A stretch of DNA of 64,000 nt from UBA4923 sp964606165 (GTDB lineage Bacteria > Bacillota > Clostridia > Saccharofermentanales > DTU023), in NCBI GenBank assembly GCA_964606165.1, contig CAZSFQ010000002.1:62001-126000 (forward strand), given 5' to 3'. The position numbers and the translations under genes were made by a program. Below are positions 17,039 to 25,078 of this stretch, piece after piece. The notes beneath the pieces were generated by a model that was not told the origin of the DNA, searched no databases, and saw nothing but the letters and a program-made list of their open reading frames with translations. How positions within the stretch are numbered: the first letter of the stretch is position 1; each line of letters begins with the position of its first letter.

Positions 17039-18475
17039 ATGCGCCATATACTACTTGAATTGACCGCGGTAAAAGCCCGGTCCATGTTTGAGAATTCCGA
17101 GCTCAGCTCACACCAGCTGGTCAGCTACTACCTGGACCGTGTAGCGCGCATTGACCAGGCGGGGCCGCGTTTGAACAGTGTCCTGGAAATCAATCCGGAC
17201 GCCCTGCTCATCGCGGACGCAATGGATCGGGAACGCAGGAGCGGCAGGGTGCGCTCACCGCTGCACGGAATGCCGATCCTGATCAAGGACAATGTCAATA
17301 CGGCGGACAAGCTCCGGACCTCTGCCGGATCGCTGGCCCTCGCCGACAACTTTGCCCCTTATGACGCCACCATTATTTCCAGGATCAGGGATGCGGGGCT
17401 GGTGATTCTCGGCAAAACGAATATGACGGAATTTGCCAACTACATGTCATCCAGGATGAAAAACGGATACAGCTCCCGCGGCGGTCAGGTGCTGCACGCC
17501 TACAATGAGGGGGGTGAGGTATGGGGAAGCAGCACGGGTTCAGCGGTTGCCCTGGCTGCCAATCTCTGCCTCTTCTCAATCGGAACAGAAACCAACGGGT
17601 CCATTCTCGGCCCCTCTAACAAGAACAGCACGGTGGGGATCAAGCCGACGCAGGGTCTGGTGAGCCGGCACGGCATCATCCCCATCTGCACCGCCCAGGA
17701 TACGGCGGGACCCATGGCGCGTACAGTCGGTGATTGCGCCGTTCTCATGAATGTGCTTGTCGGGGAGGATGTAAATGACCCCGCCACTTGGGGCCACAGC
17801 CAAAACATTCCGGCGGATTACACGGACTTTCTGCAGAAAGACGGTCTTCAGGGGCTGAGAATCGGCATCAACAGGGCCTACTATGACCAACTGACTGGCC
17901 AGGAAATTGAGTTGAGTGAACAAGCCTATGAAGTATTAGCCGATCATGGCGCCTTTTTGGTTCAGGATACAAATCTGGATAAGTTCAGGTGCGACGAGTC
18001 GATTTTGCTTTACGAGTTCCAGAAATGTTTGAATTATTATCTTTCCACGGTGAATACAAAATGCAGATCCCTGGCGGATATTATCAATTTTTACACGGAT
18101 CATCCTGTGGAAGGACTGAAATATGGAATGGATATCCTCCTTGACGCGCAGTTGAAGGCTTCGGGGAACTGCCATGAACCCCAATACCTGTCGGGCCGCC
18201 TGAAAGCGATTCAAGTCTCCAGGCAGGAAGGACTGGACAAGGTATTTGAAGAAAACAGCCTGGACCTGCTGGCCTGCCCGGGATCAGCTGATTTCGCGCC
18301 GGTTTCAGGCTATCCGGGCATCAATCTGCCAGTCGGATATGATGCCGGCAATAATCCCCTTGGCCTGACATTTGTCGGAAGGCCTTACGCCGAACCGATA
18401 CTGATCAAAGCGGCTTACGCCTACGAACAGGCTTCGCAGATGCGCAAGCTTCCCCCGCTGGAGGAAATGAGCTGA
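17039..18475 (+). CDS. Amidase signature family hydrolase (peptide-amidase-like)
   Basis: The Ser-cisSer-Lys triad of the family is present: Lys83 in LIKDNVNT, Ser164 in WGSSTGSAV and the nucleophile Ser188 in GTETNGSILGPS. The stretch GLVSRHGIIPICTAQDTAGP resembles bacterial peptide amidases and plant/fungal amidases more than GatA. At 478 residues it is a single domain with no signal peptide, so cytoplasmic. AAAGGAGGA lies 5 nt before the ATG. Neighbours do not reveal a substrate. It is a distant paralogue of the amidase in the malonate cluster at 57.7 kb. The mid-protein insert (residues 320-400) differs from that paralogue. Confidence 0.85.
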   Translation: MRHILLELTAVKARSMFENSELSSHQLVSYYLDRVARIDQAGPRLNSVLEINPDALLIADAMDRERRSGRVRSPLHGMPILIKDNVNTADKLRTSAGSLALADNFAPYDATIISRIRDAGLVILGKTNMTEFANYMSSRMKNGYSSRGGQVLHAYNEGGEVWGSSTGSAVALAANLCLFSIGTETNGSILGPSNKNSTVGIKPTQGLVSRHGIIPICTAQDTAGPMARTVGDCAVLMNVLVGEDVNDPATWGHSQNIPADYTDFLQKDGLQGLRIGINRAYYDQLTGQEIELSEQAYEVLADHGAFLVQDTNLDKFRCDESILLYEFQKCLNYYLSTVNTKCRSLADIINFYTDHPVEGLKYGMDILLDAQLKASGNCHEPQYLSGRLKAIQVSRQEGLDKVFEENSLDLLACPGSADFAPVSGYPGINLPVGYDAGNNPLGLTFVGRPYAEPILIKAAYAYEQASQMRKLPPLEEMS

Positions 18476-18597
18476 ACGGGACGCGGAAGAACCGGCAGCC
18501 GCCAGGATGACAGGTCCGTCCTTTCTGTGAGAAGATGGGGGCAGAAAAGCGGGTCAGCGGCCCGAGAGACCCGGGAAGAGAAGAAGGAGTACCGGCC

Positions 18598-19551
18598 ATG
18601 TCCTATTCAGATCGAATGCAGCGTAACCACCTCTACAGTGTGCTTTTGTCCCCGCGCGGGGCGCCGCGGATGGTGGACCAGGGCAAGCAGATCGCTCAGC
18701 AGTTCCTGTCCCCCTTCGACTTGCTGATCGGCCTGGTCGGCGACAGCGGATCGGGAAAGAGCATTCTCCTGCAAGGGATGTTCCCCGGCCTGGAGCTGAC
18801 CAATGACGACGAGGGTGTCAATGTACGCCCCCTGCCCATCATGAATCTGGATGATACCGGCTTTTTCAAGCCCCACACCTATCACCTGGATATCCGCTTT
18901 GAGATGGCCTTTCACCAGCTTCATGAACTGGCGGCCGCGATCCGGCTGGCCCTGGAGCAGGGAAAGCGCGTTGTCATTGAGCACTTCGACCTGATCTATG
19001 AACAGCTTGGGATGAATGCCCACCTCCTGATCGGTATCGGGGAAGAGATCATCATCACCCGGCCCACCGTTTTTGGTCCCGAACCGGATGATATAAAAAA
19101 AGTTGTCTTCGCCTCAATCAACAACCGCCGCATGGCCCATACGGCGGAAGACCTTGTCGAACACTGCCTTATCGACCGGCGGGTCTACCACTTCGAGCAC
19201 TATGATGTCCGTTCGGGTTTCATTCTTTCCTTTCATGACCGGCCGGACATTAACCTCAAGGAACTGGAAACCTGCGTCAAAAAAATGATTGAAGACGATT
19301 TGACCATCTCCTATCTGGACGCCAGTCACGTCCTGATCGGGGACCAGCGCCATTACTGTACCGGCCCCCGCATGCACGTCAAGTCGACGGGTAAGATCAA
19401 GGACTTCCAGCTCTACCAGGAATTTTTGATCCATCCCATCACAAAAAACTCACAGATCCTGGGCCTGGTCAATATCCCGTCCGATTACAGGCTGGCCGAC
19501 TTGAACTCGCTCCAGCTGATGACCTTCTCCGAGCCTGACAACGAAGCCTGA
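18598..19551 (+). CDS. P-loop protein fused to an AlaRS second-additional-domain-like (tRNA-editing-like) module
   Basis: Residues 43-60 carry a kinase-like P-loop, GLVGDSGSGKS, followed by about 80 residues of uridine-kinase-like pattern (MNLDDTGFFKP, VVIEHFDLIYEQ). From about residue 175 the sequence follows the alanyl/threonyl-tRNA synthetase SAD domain: NNRRMAHTAEDLVEHCLIDR, later YCTGPRMHVKSTGKIKDF. The metal ligands of active editing domains (HxxxH and CxxxH) are altered here: His181 is followed by Asp185, and Cys and His are six apart. Editing activity is therefore doubtful. The ATG at 18598 has AGAAGGAG upstream. The CitX-CitG gene starts 3 nt after its stop, so a role in lyase maturation or its control is an inference from linkage. 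Confidence 0.75.
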   Translation: MSYSDRMQRNHLYSVLLSPRGAPRMVDQGKQIAQQFLSPFDLLIGLVGDSGSGKSILLQGMFPGLELTNDDEGVNVRPLPIMNLDDTGFFKPHTYHLDIRFEMAFHQLHELAAAIRLALEQGKRVVIEHFDLIYEQLGMNAHLLIGIGEEIIITRPTVFGPEPDDIKKVVFASINNRRMAHTAEDLVEHCLIDRRVYHFEHYDVRSGFILSFHDRPDINLKELETCVKKMIEDDLTISYLDASHVLIGDQRHYCTGPRMHVKSTGKIKDFQLYQEFLIHPITKNSQILGLVNIPSDYRLADLNSLQLMTFSEPDNEA

Positions 19552-19554
19552 CCC

Positions 19555-21015
19555 ATGCCCGCCCGCCCCCTCCACGACTATCTTGCCCCTGGCGGCCGGC
19601 CCGTCTCCCTGGAAGAGCTGCTGGATGCCCGGGACAAGCGTGCCGCCATAAAGGAGGATCTGTTAAGGGAATACCGCTGCCCCGTCCTTACCATGACCTT
19701 GAATATGCCGGGCAGGGTCAAGCGTACGGCTCTTTCCTCCTTTTTTTTCGACCGGGAAAAAGCCAGGCTGCTCACCAGTCTCAAGGCTCTGGGAGTCAGG
19801 CTTACCGCTGATAAGTCGCGCAGGGTGGATACAGGAGATGAGTCAATTCTGGCTGTTGAGGGTCTGGCGGCTTCAGCCCTGAAATCGCTGACCCTGGATC
19901 TGGAAGAAGGGTCCGGGCCAACCCGTCTGCTCGATCTCGATGTGCTGGATACGGATGGCCGCCCGCTCGGCCGGGCCTCGGCGGGCTTGGAGCCCAGAAA
20001 GTGCCTCCTCTGCGACCGGCCAGCCCAGCTGTGCGCAGTATCGAGAGCCCATCCGGCAGAGCTTTTGCAAAAGAAAGTGGAGGATCTGCTGCTCCGCTAT
20101 ACCCGTCAGGTTTTAGCGGACCAGGCGGCGGCTTTGGCCTTGGAGGCTTCCTCCTTTGAGTTGATGGTGGCGCCCAAGCCGGGTCTTGTGACCCCCTGCA
20201 GCGCCGGTTCACACACAGACATGGACCGGTTCACTTTCATCAGGAGCCAGGCTGTCCTGGCCCCCTATTACCGCCGGGCCTTCCAGGCCGGCTGGGAATA
20301 CAGCTCCGCGGCCCGGCTCAGGATGGCGGGAATTTGGGCAGAAGCTGCCATGGAAGCTGAAACGGCAGGAGTCAACACCCACCGGGGCTGGATTTATCTT
20401 TCCGGTATCCTGCTTTTTGCGGCCGGCCGCTACAGCCGGGCCGTCTTCCTTGCGGACGGGCAGGGGAGCGGGCGGGGCCGGGACCAGGTAGCCCGCGATC
20501 TTATGGGATTGTCGGCAGAGACAGCCCGGGATCTGGAAGAAAGCCTGGAGAAAATTTCCTATTTTGGACAGCTTTCAAAAGACCTGGGCAGTCAGGGGCG
20601 GGATCGCGGTATCCGGGGGGAGGCCATCTGCGGTTTTCCTTCGATATTTCATGCGGGGCTTCCTGTTCTTGGCGGCGCTCTGGGGTCAGGCGCGGATGAA
20701 AACACGGCGGGACTGCGGGCGCTTCTGGCCATTCTGGCAGTGGCGGACGATTCCACGCTCATCCGGCGCGGGGGTCCCCGCAAGGCGGAACTGATAAAAG
20801 CTGCACTTGGCAAAGGCCTGGGGTATAACGGAGCCGGTGACGGCTGGCCGGGCCTGTCGGAAGCGGCATTGGCCCTTTCGGAAGACCAGCTGGCCCTCCT
20901 GGTAAGAAGGACGGTCAAACAATTCGCGAATGAGGATTTGAGCTGCGGCGGCGTAGCCGACCTCTTGGCCGGAAGCCGCCTGGCGGACCGTTTTTTGCAG
21001 GCTTGCACGGGATAG
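19555..21015 (+). CDS. citXG: CitX-CitG fusion: apo-lyase phosphoribosyl-dephospho-CoA transferase and triphosphoribosyl-dephospho-CoA synthase
   Basis: It makes and attaches the prosthetic group of CitD. Residues 10-175 match CitX (PVSLEELLDARDKRAA, PVLTMTLNMPGRVKR, LCDRPAQLCAVSRAH). Residues 190-480 match CitG (VAPKPGLVTPCSAGSHTDMD, TAGVNTHRGWIYLSGIL, FPSIFHAGLP). Bifunctional CitXG proteins are known in other bacteria. It is presumed to serve the CitDEF lyase encoded 7 kb upstream, since no other carrier of this kind is in the window. It has a weak ribosome site and is probably coupled to the preceding gene. At 486 residues both domains look complete. Confidence 0.9.
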   Translation: MPARPLHDYLAPGGRPVSLEELLDARDKRAAIKEDLLREYRCPVLTMTLNMPGRVKRTALSSFFFDREKARLLTSLKALGVRLTADKSRRVDTGDESILAVEGLAASALKSLTLDLEEGSGPTRLLDLDVLDTDGRPLGRASAGLEPRKCLLCDRPAQLCAVSRAHPAELLQKKVEDLLLRYTRQVLADQAAALALEASSFELMVAPKPGLVTPCSAGSHTDMDRFTFIRSQAVLAPYYRRAFQAGWEYSSAARLRMAGIWAEAAMEAETAGVNTHRGWIYLSGILLFAAGRYSRAVFLADGQGSGRGRDQVARDLMGLSAETARDLEESLEKISYFGQLSKDLGSQGRDRGIRGEAICGFPSIFHAGLPVLGGALGSGADENTAGLRALLAILAVADDSTLIRRGGPRKAELIKAALGKGLGYNGAGDGWPGLSEAALALSEDQLALLVRRTVKQFANEDLSCGGVADLLAGSRLADRFLQACTG

Positions 21016-21043
21016 AAGTTATCCATCTGTAATCCAATTGTGA

Positions 21044-21072
21044 TTGTACGCCTTTTATCCCGGTGCTATAAT
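21044..21072 (+). promoter_or_regulatory. Sigma-A-type promoter with extended -10
   Basis: TTGTAC (21044-21049), 17 bp, then TATAAT (21067-21072), preceded by TGC, so the -10 is of the extended type. It drives the SH3/NlpC-P60 gene starting about 50 nt downstream. Confidence 0.8.
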
Positions 21073-21127
21073 GGCAAAAAGCCGGTATTTGAATACGGCG
21101 CCTTTTTGCTGTGGAAGGAAACAGTTC

Positions 21128-23053
21128 ATGTCGGATGAAACCCCTGCGCGGGGAAGCGAAAAAAACCGTCTGATCAGACCGGGAAGGGTTGCCAAGCGCG
21201 GACGCCCCAATGTCAGCCGGCGCCGGCAGGCCACAAGAGGCGCGAGCGGGCGGCTCCTTTTCTTCGGCCTTCCCGCCCTGGCTTTTGTCTTGATTATCGC
21301 TGTCTTTATCGCGGCGGTTGCTTCCTCGAAACAGGTCGAGGTACCCCTGCAGGACTACAGTGACCTCGAAGGGCCGGGCGGCCTGATCGACCGCGACCAC
21401 CCCCTTCCCCTCGAGCCGGACCAGGGACCGGAAGAAACGGAACCAGAACCGGAATCGGAACCGGAACCGACCATCCTTATTGTTGAGCTGCCTCCGGCGG
21501 AGACTACTGAGCCGGATGGCGGGGAAACCTATCCAGTCGTTTACGTGATCAAGGATTCCGCCGGGATTTATGAGGACCCCGTCGAATCTTCCCGGCTTCT
21601 TGCCGTCGTCCGGCTCAATGACGAGCTGTTCCAGACCGGTGAAGCCGATGAATGGACACCGGTCCGCTGGGAAAATATTGAGGGCTACATCCGGAGCGGC
21701 AGTGTCAGCGATACGCCCTTTTTTATCCCAAAAACAGGTGAAACCTATTATGTGCAAAACCGCCAGGTTTACGTCAGGGAAGGTCCGGGCACCAACCACC
21801 CGATCGCGGGTTTCGCTCTGCGCGGCATGACGGTCCAGGTCATGGAAGCGGGGGACGACTGGTCCAAGGTCAGAACTGAGCATGGCCTGAACGGTTACAT
21901 GCACAATGATTTGTTCGGCCCCAACAAGCCGGCTGATGAGCTGACCGAGCTTGAGACCGGCTGCTATAAATACGTGAATACCGAGGTGGCCAACCTCCGT
22001 GAGGAGCCTTCCACCGATTCCGAGATCATCGGCGCGGCCTTTATGGACGACCGGATTTTCCAGATCTCGGATAACGGGGGATGGTCCAAGGTCCGGACCG
22101 AAGGCGGGGTGATCGCCTATGTCTTCAACCACCTTTTGCGGGACACACCTCCCGCCAACCCCTTCATCAAGACCAACCGCAAGCTCTATGCCGCTTCCAG
22201 TTCAGTCAATGTCAGAAGCTCCCCGACGACCGACGCCTCCGTCGTCGCCCGGCTTGCCATGGACCAGGCCGTCACGGAGCTTGAGGCCAACGATACCTGG
22301 TCCAAGGTCAAGCTCGAAAATGGGACAACCGGCTTTGTCCGCAGCGATCTTCTGACCCATATCGAGCCTCCGCCCGCCGGCTTTACCAAGACGTCCGGCT
22401 CGGTCTATGTCACGACCAATGCCGCCAATATCCGGTCGGAGCCCAACACAAACTGCGCCATCGTTGTGGTGGTCCGGTACAGGGATAAGCTGACCGTCAA
22501 AGCGGCGGGCCCTTCCTGGACCATGATCCAGACCTCGGCCGGGAAGACGGGCTATATTTCCAATGACCTGATATCGAAGGATCAGCCGGCAGCTGCCAGT
22601 TCTTCCGGCAGCAGCGGAAGTTCGGGCAGCAGCGGGCCGGCTTCCGGCGGCAGTTCCTCCAGCGGCAACAGCGACACCAGACAGCAGGTTGTTGATATCG
22701 CCAGATCCGCGCTGGGCGTGCCTTACCGTTACAGCGGCAGAACCATGAGCGGCTTTGACTGCTCCGGCCTTGTGAAATACGTCTTCGAGGCCATCGGCTA
22801 TAAGAACATTCCACATGGCGCTGACCCCCAGGCCAGACAGCTGGGCACCAGGATAGCGATTTCAGGCAAAGATTACTCCAGTCTTTTGCCGGGTGACCTG
22901 CTCTTCTTCAGCAGGGGAAGCGGCTATCACCACGTGGGCATCTACATAGGCAATGATCAGATGATCCACGCGAGCAGTTCGAATGGCGGCGTAATAATCA
23001 CTGACCTGCAGCGCTATGTCGCGGCGGCCAGGGTCAACCGCGTCATCGACTGA
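21128..23053 (+). CDS. Membrane-anchored cell-wall hydrolase: SH3 repeats plus NlpC/P60 peptidase
   Basis: After a basic N-terminus and one membrane anchor (about residues 42-64) comes a Glu/Pro-rich spacer, then five bacterial SH3 domains at intervals of 70-80 residues. They are recognisable from the repeated VNVRSSPTT / VANLREEPSTD / VYVREGPGT motifs. A Ser/Gly linker leads to the NlpC/P60 domain with Cys545 in GFDCSGLV and His602 in HHVGIYIG. Such enzymes cut the D-Glu to diamino-acid bond of peptidoglycan stem peptides. The ATG at 21128 follows GGAAGGA. The upstream ATG at 21071 overlaps the promoter. At 641 residues it is intact. Confidence 0.9.
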   Translation: MSDETPARGSEKNRLIRPGRVAKRGRPNVSRRRQATRGASGRLLFFGLPALAFVLIIAVFIAAVASSKQVEVPLQDYSDLEGPGGLIDRDHPLPLEPDQGPEETEPEPESEPEPTILIVELPPAETTEPDGGETYPVVYVIKDSAGIYEDPVESSRLLAVVRLNDELFQTGEADEWTPVRWENIEGYIRSGSVSDTPFFIPKTGETYYVQNRQVYVREGPGTNHPIAGFALRGMTVQVMEAGDDWSKVRTEHGLNGYMHNDLFGPNKPADELTELETGCYKYVNTEVANLREEPSTDSEIIGAAFMDDRIFQISDNGGWSKVRTEGGVIAYVFNHLLRDTPPANPFIKTNRKLYAASSSVNVRSSPTTDASVVARLAMDQAVTELEANDTWSKVKLENGTTGFVRSDLLTHIEPPPAGFTKTSGSVYVTTNAANIRSEPNTNCAIVVVVRYRDKLTVKAAGPSWTMIQTSAGKTGYISNDLISKDQPAAASSSGSSGSSGSSGPASGGSSSSGNSDTRQQVVDIARSALGVPYRYSGRTMSGFDCSGLVKYVFEAIGYKNIPHGADPQARQLGTRIAISGKDYSSLLPGDLLFFSRGSGYHHVGIYIGNDQMIHASSSNGGVIITDLQRYVAAARVNRVID

Positions 23054-23059
23054 CCGGTT

Positions 23060-24025
23060 ATGCAAAGCGGCGCCCCGACACTGATCTCCGTCGTCATCCC
23101 CTTTTACAACGAAGCGGATCAGGTTGACATTACCCTCGAAGCAACAGAAGAGGTGCTGGCATCAGCTGGTTTTCCCTATGAAATCCTCGCGGTGGACGAC
23201 GGCTCGGAAGACCGAACCTGGGACAGGCTGACCGCCGGTGGCGAAACCAGGCAAAGGGTCAGGGCCTTGCGGCTGTCCCGCAACTTCGGCAAGGAGGCGG
23301 CCATCTGCGCCGGCCTCGACCAGGCCCGGGGCCAGGCTGTCATTGTCATGGACGGGGATCTTCAGCACCCGCCGCGATATATTCCCGAAATGATCAGGCT
23401 GTGGCAGGAGGGCTGCGAGATCGTCGAAGGGGTCAAGACCGCGGGCGGATCCCCCTTGAAAAACCGACTGGCATCCAATCTCTTTTACGCGATTTTCAAA
23501 AAGATGTCGGGTATTTCGCTTAAGAACGCGTCGGATTTCAAATTGCTTGACCGCAAAGTGGTCGACTACTGGAAGACCTTACCGGAAAAGGATACTTTTT
23601 TCAGGGCGCTTTCTGCCTGGATGGGCTTTCGCCGCGTTTCCCTGCCCTTTGTCGTAGGGGAACGAAAATCCGGCAACAGCAAATGGGGCTTTCGCAAACT
23701 GCTCAAGCTGTCCATCAGCGCCCTGACCGGATTCTCTTCACGCCCCCTCCTGCTCATCAGCAGCATGGGAACATTCTTCCTGCTGGTCTTCATGGGGCTT
23801 TCCATCCAGACTCTGGTCATGTATTTTCGCGGCCGGGCGGCAACCGGCTTCACAACCGTCATCCTGCTCCAGCTCCTGATCGGCAGCATCATCCTGATCA
23901 GCCTGGGACTGATCGGGATCTACATCGATTCTCTCTTTCGTGAAGTCAAGGCAAGGCCCCGCTACTTTATCTCGGATACCATGGAGCCCCCCGGGCTGCC
24001 GGTTGAAGACACAGGTCATGACTGA
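23060..24025 (+). CDS. GT2 glycosyltransferase, polyprenyl-phosphate type (GtrB/DPM1-like)
   Basis: The N-terminal GT-A domain shows SVVIPFYNEADQV, the nucleotide-sugar Asp pair in VDDGSEDRT, and the metal motif VMDGDLQHPP (DxD-like). Two membrane helices near residues 232-258 and 268-296 follow, then a short tail, the layout of enzymes that transfer a sugar to undecaprenyl phosphate on the cytoplasmic face. The sugar is unknown. It follows the wall hydrolase by 6 nt and overlaps the PHP gene by 8 nt, so it is cotranscribed. Confidence 0.88.
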   Translation: MQSGAPTLISVVIPFYNEADQVDITLEATEEVLASAGFPYEILAVDDGSEDRTWDRLTAGGETRQRVRALRLSRNFGKEAAICAGLDQARGQAVIVMDGDLQHPPRYIPEMIRLWQEGCEIVEGVKTAGGSPLKNRLASNLFYAIFKKMSGISLKNASDFKLLDRKVVDYWKTLPEKDTFFRALSAWMGFRRVSLPFVVGERKSGNSKWGFRKLLKLSISALTGFSSRPLLLISSMGTFFLLVFMGLSIQTLVMYFRGRAATGFTTVILLQLLIGSIILISLGLIGIYIDSLFREVKARPRYFISDTMEPPGLPVEDTGHD

Positions 24026-24914
24026 TTTACCGCTGGCCCGCTACCTCCATGAAGCCAGCTGCGGCGGAGGAGTCGATTTTCACCTGCATTCCCACTATTC
24101 GGATGGCGCGCAATCACCCCTGGACCTGGTTAGGGAAGTCATGGCAAACAAGCTCAAGGCCTTCTCCCTGACTGATCATGATTCCATGGCGGGGGTTCCT
24201 GCCCTGCGCTTTGCCCTTCATGAGCTTGGCGCGCAAGCCCGTTTTGTCCCAGGGGTTGAATGCAGCGCCCGCTTCCAGGGGCAGGAGATTCATCTGCTGG
24301 GCTACTTCAATGAGGATCAGCCCCCTGCCATGATGGGTTATCTGGAAGAAGTCGTCCTGGAGCGCCAAGAGCGAAATCTCAAGATGATTGAACGGCTGAA
24401 CCGGCTTGGCTACGCCATCCGCGCCGGGGACCTGACAGAGTCAGGCGGGGAGACCAGGATACACGGCCGCGTCCACATGGCCCTCTGGCTGGTTGAGCAC
24501 GCGGGCTTCCCGTCCATTGCCAGCGCCTTCGGTGAGCTTCTGAACGAAGGGCGGCCGGCTTTTGTTCCCAGAAAAAGAAGAGAAGTGGAAGAAGTCGCGG
24601 GAGTGATCGGCCAGGCGGGGGGAGTGGCCGTTTTGGCCCACCCGCAGCAATACGGCTGGTGCGGCCATCCTTCGGACCCTGATGCCGGATGGATGCTGAA
24701 CCGTCGTTTCGCTGCTGTCCGTGACCAGGGCGTCAGGGGAATCGAGTGTTTCCACGGCCAGGCTACGCCGCAAGAATCCCATATGATGCGGGCAGCCGCG
24801 TCCGGCCTGGACATGATCTGTACAGCCGGTTCCGACAGCCATGGCAGGGGAGATGACCAGCACGCGTCCATGTATAGCCTGGAAAGTGTTTTTCTTTCAA
24901 AGCCATTGTCTTGA
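24018..24914 (+). CDS. PHP-domain metal-dependent phosphoesterase
   Basis: The PHP domain is visible from the metal-binding motifs DFHLHSHYSDG (residues 16-26) and LTDHDSMAG. Further on come VPGVECSA, VLAHPQQYGW and the C-terminal AGSDSHGR. Free-standing proteins of this type are nucleases or phosphatases acting on nucleoside 3',5'-bisphosphates or short RNA (RNase AM/YciV-like), which is the best guess here. The ATG at 24018 overlaps the glycosyltransferase stop. A longer frame start would sit inside that gene. At 298 residues it is normal for the group. Confidence 0.85.
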   Translation: MTDLPLARYLHEASCGGGVDFHLHSHYSDGAQSPLDLVREVMANKLKAFSLTDHDSMAGVPALRFALHELGAQARFVPGVECSARFQGQEIHLLGYFNEDQPPAMMGYLEEVVLERQERNLKMIERLNRLGYAIRAGDLTESGGETRIHGRVHMALWLVEHAGFPSIASAFGELLNEGRPAFVPRKRREVEEVAGVIGQAGGVAVLAHPQQYGWCGHPSDPDAGWMLNRRFAAVRDQGVRGIECFHGQATPQESHMMRAAASGLDMICTAGSDSHGRGDDQHASMYSLESVFLSKPLS

Positions 24915-25078
24915 ATTCCTTATCCCGCTTGATTTAGGTTAAAATATTCGGAGAAATGCCAACTGCGGATTTTTGGTCAAGGTATTAGACTGGAATGGAG
25001 CTGATTGGGCGCTCTTATCTTGAAGATTAAAATGGCAGGCCGGCCCCGCCGGTACGCATGAGAATATGTGAGGAAAAA

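Noticed and set aside
24917..24945. Possible promoter (TAAAAT at 24940-24945) before the kinase-isomerase fusion
   Set aside because: A promoter is expected here, but no -35 fits and the hexamer lies in a generally AT-rich gap, so I did not list it as a feature.
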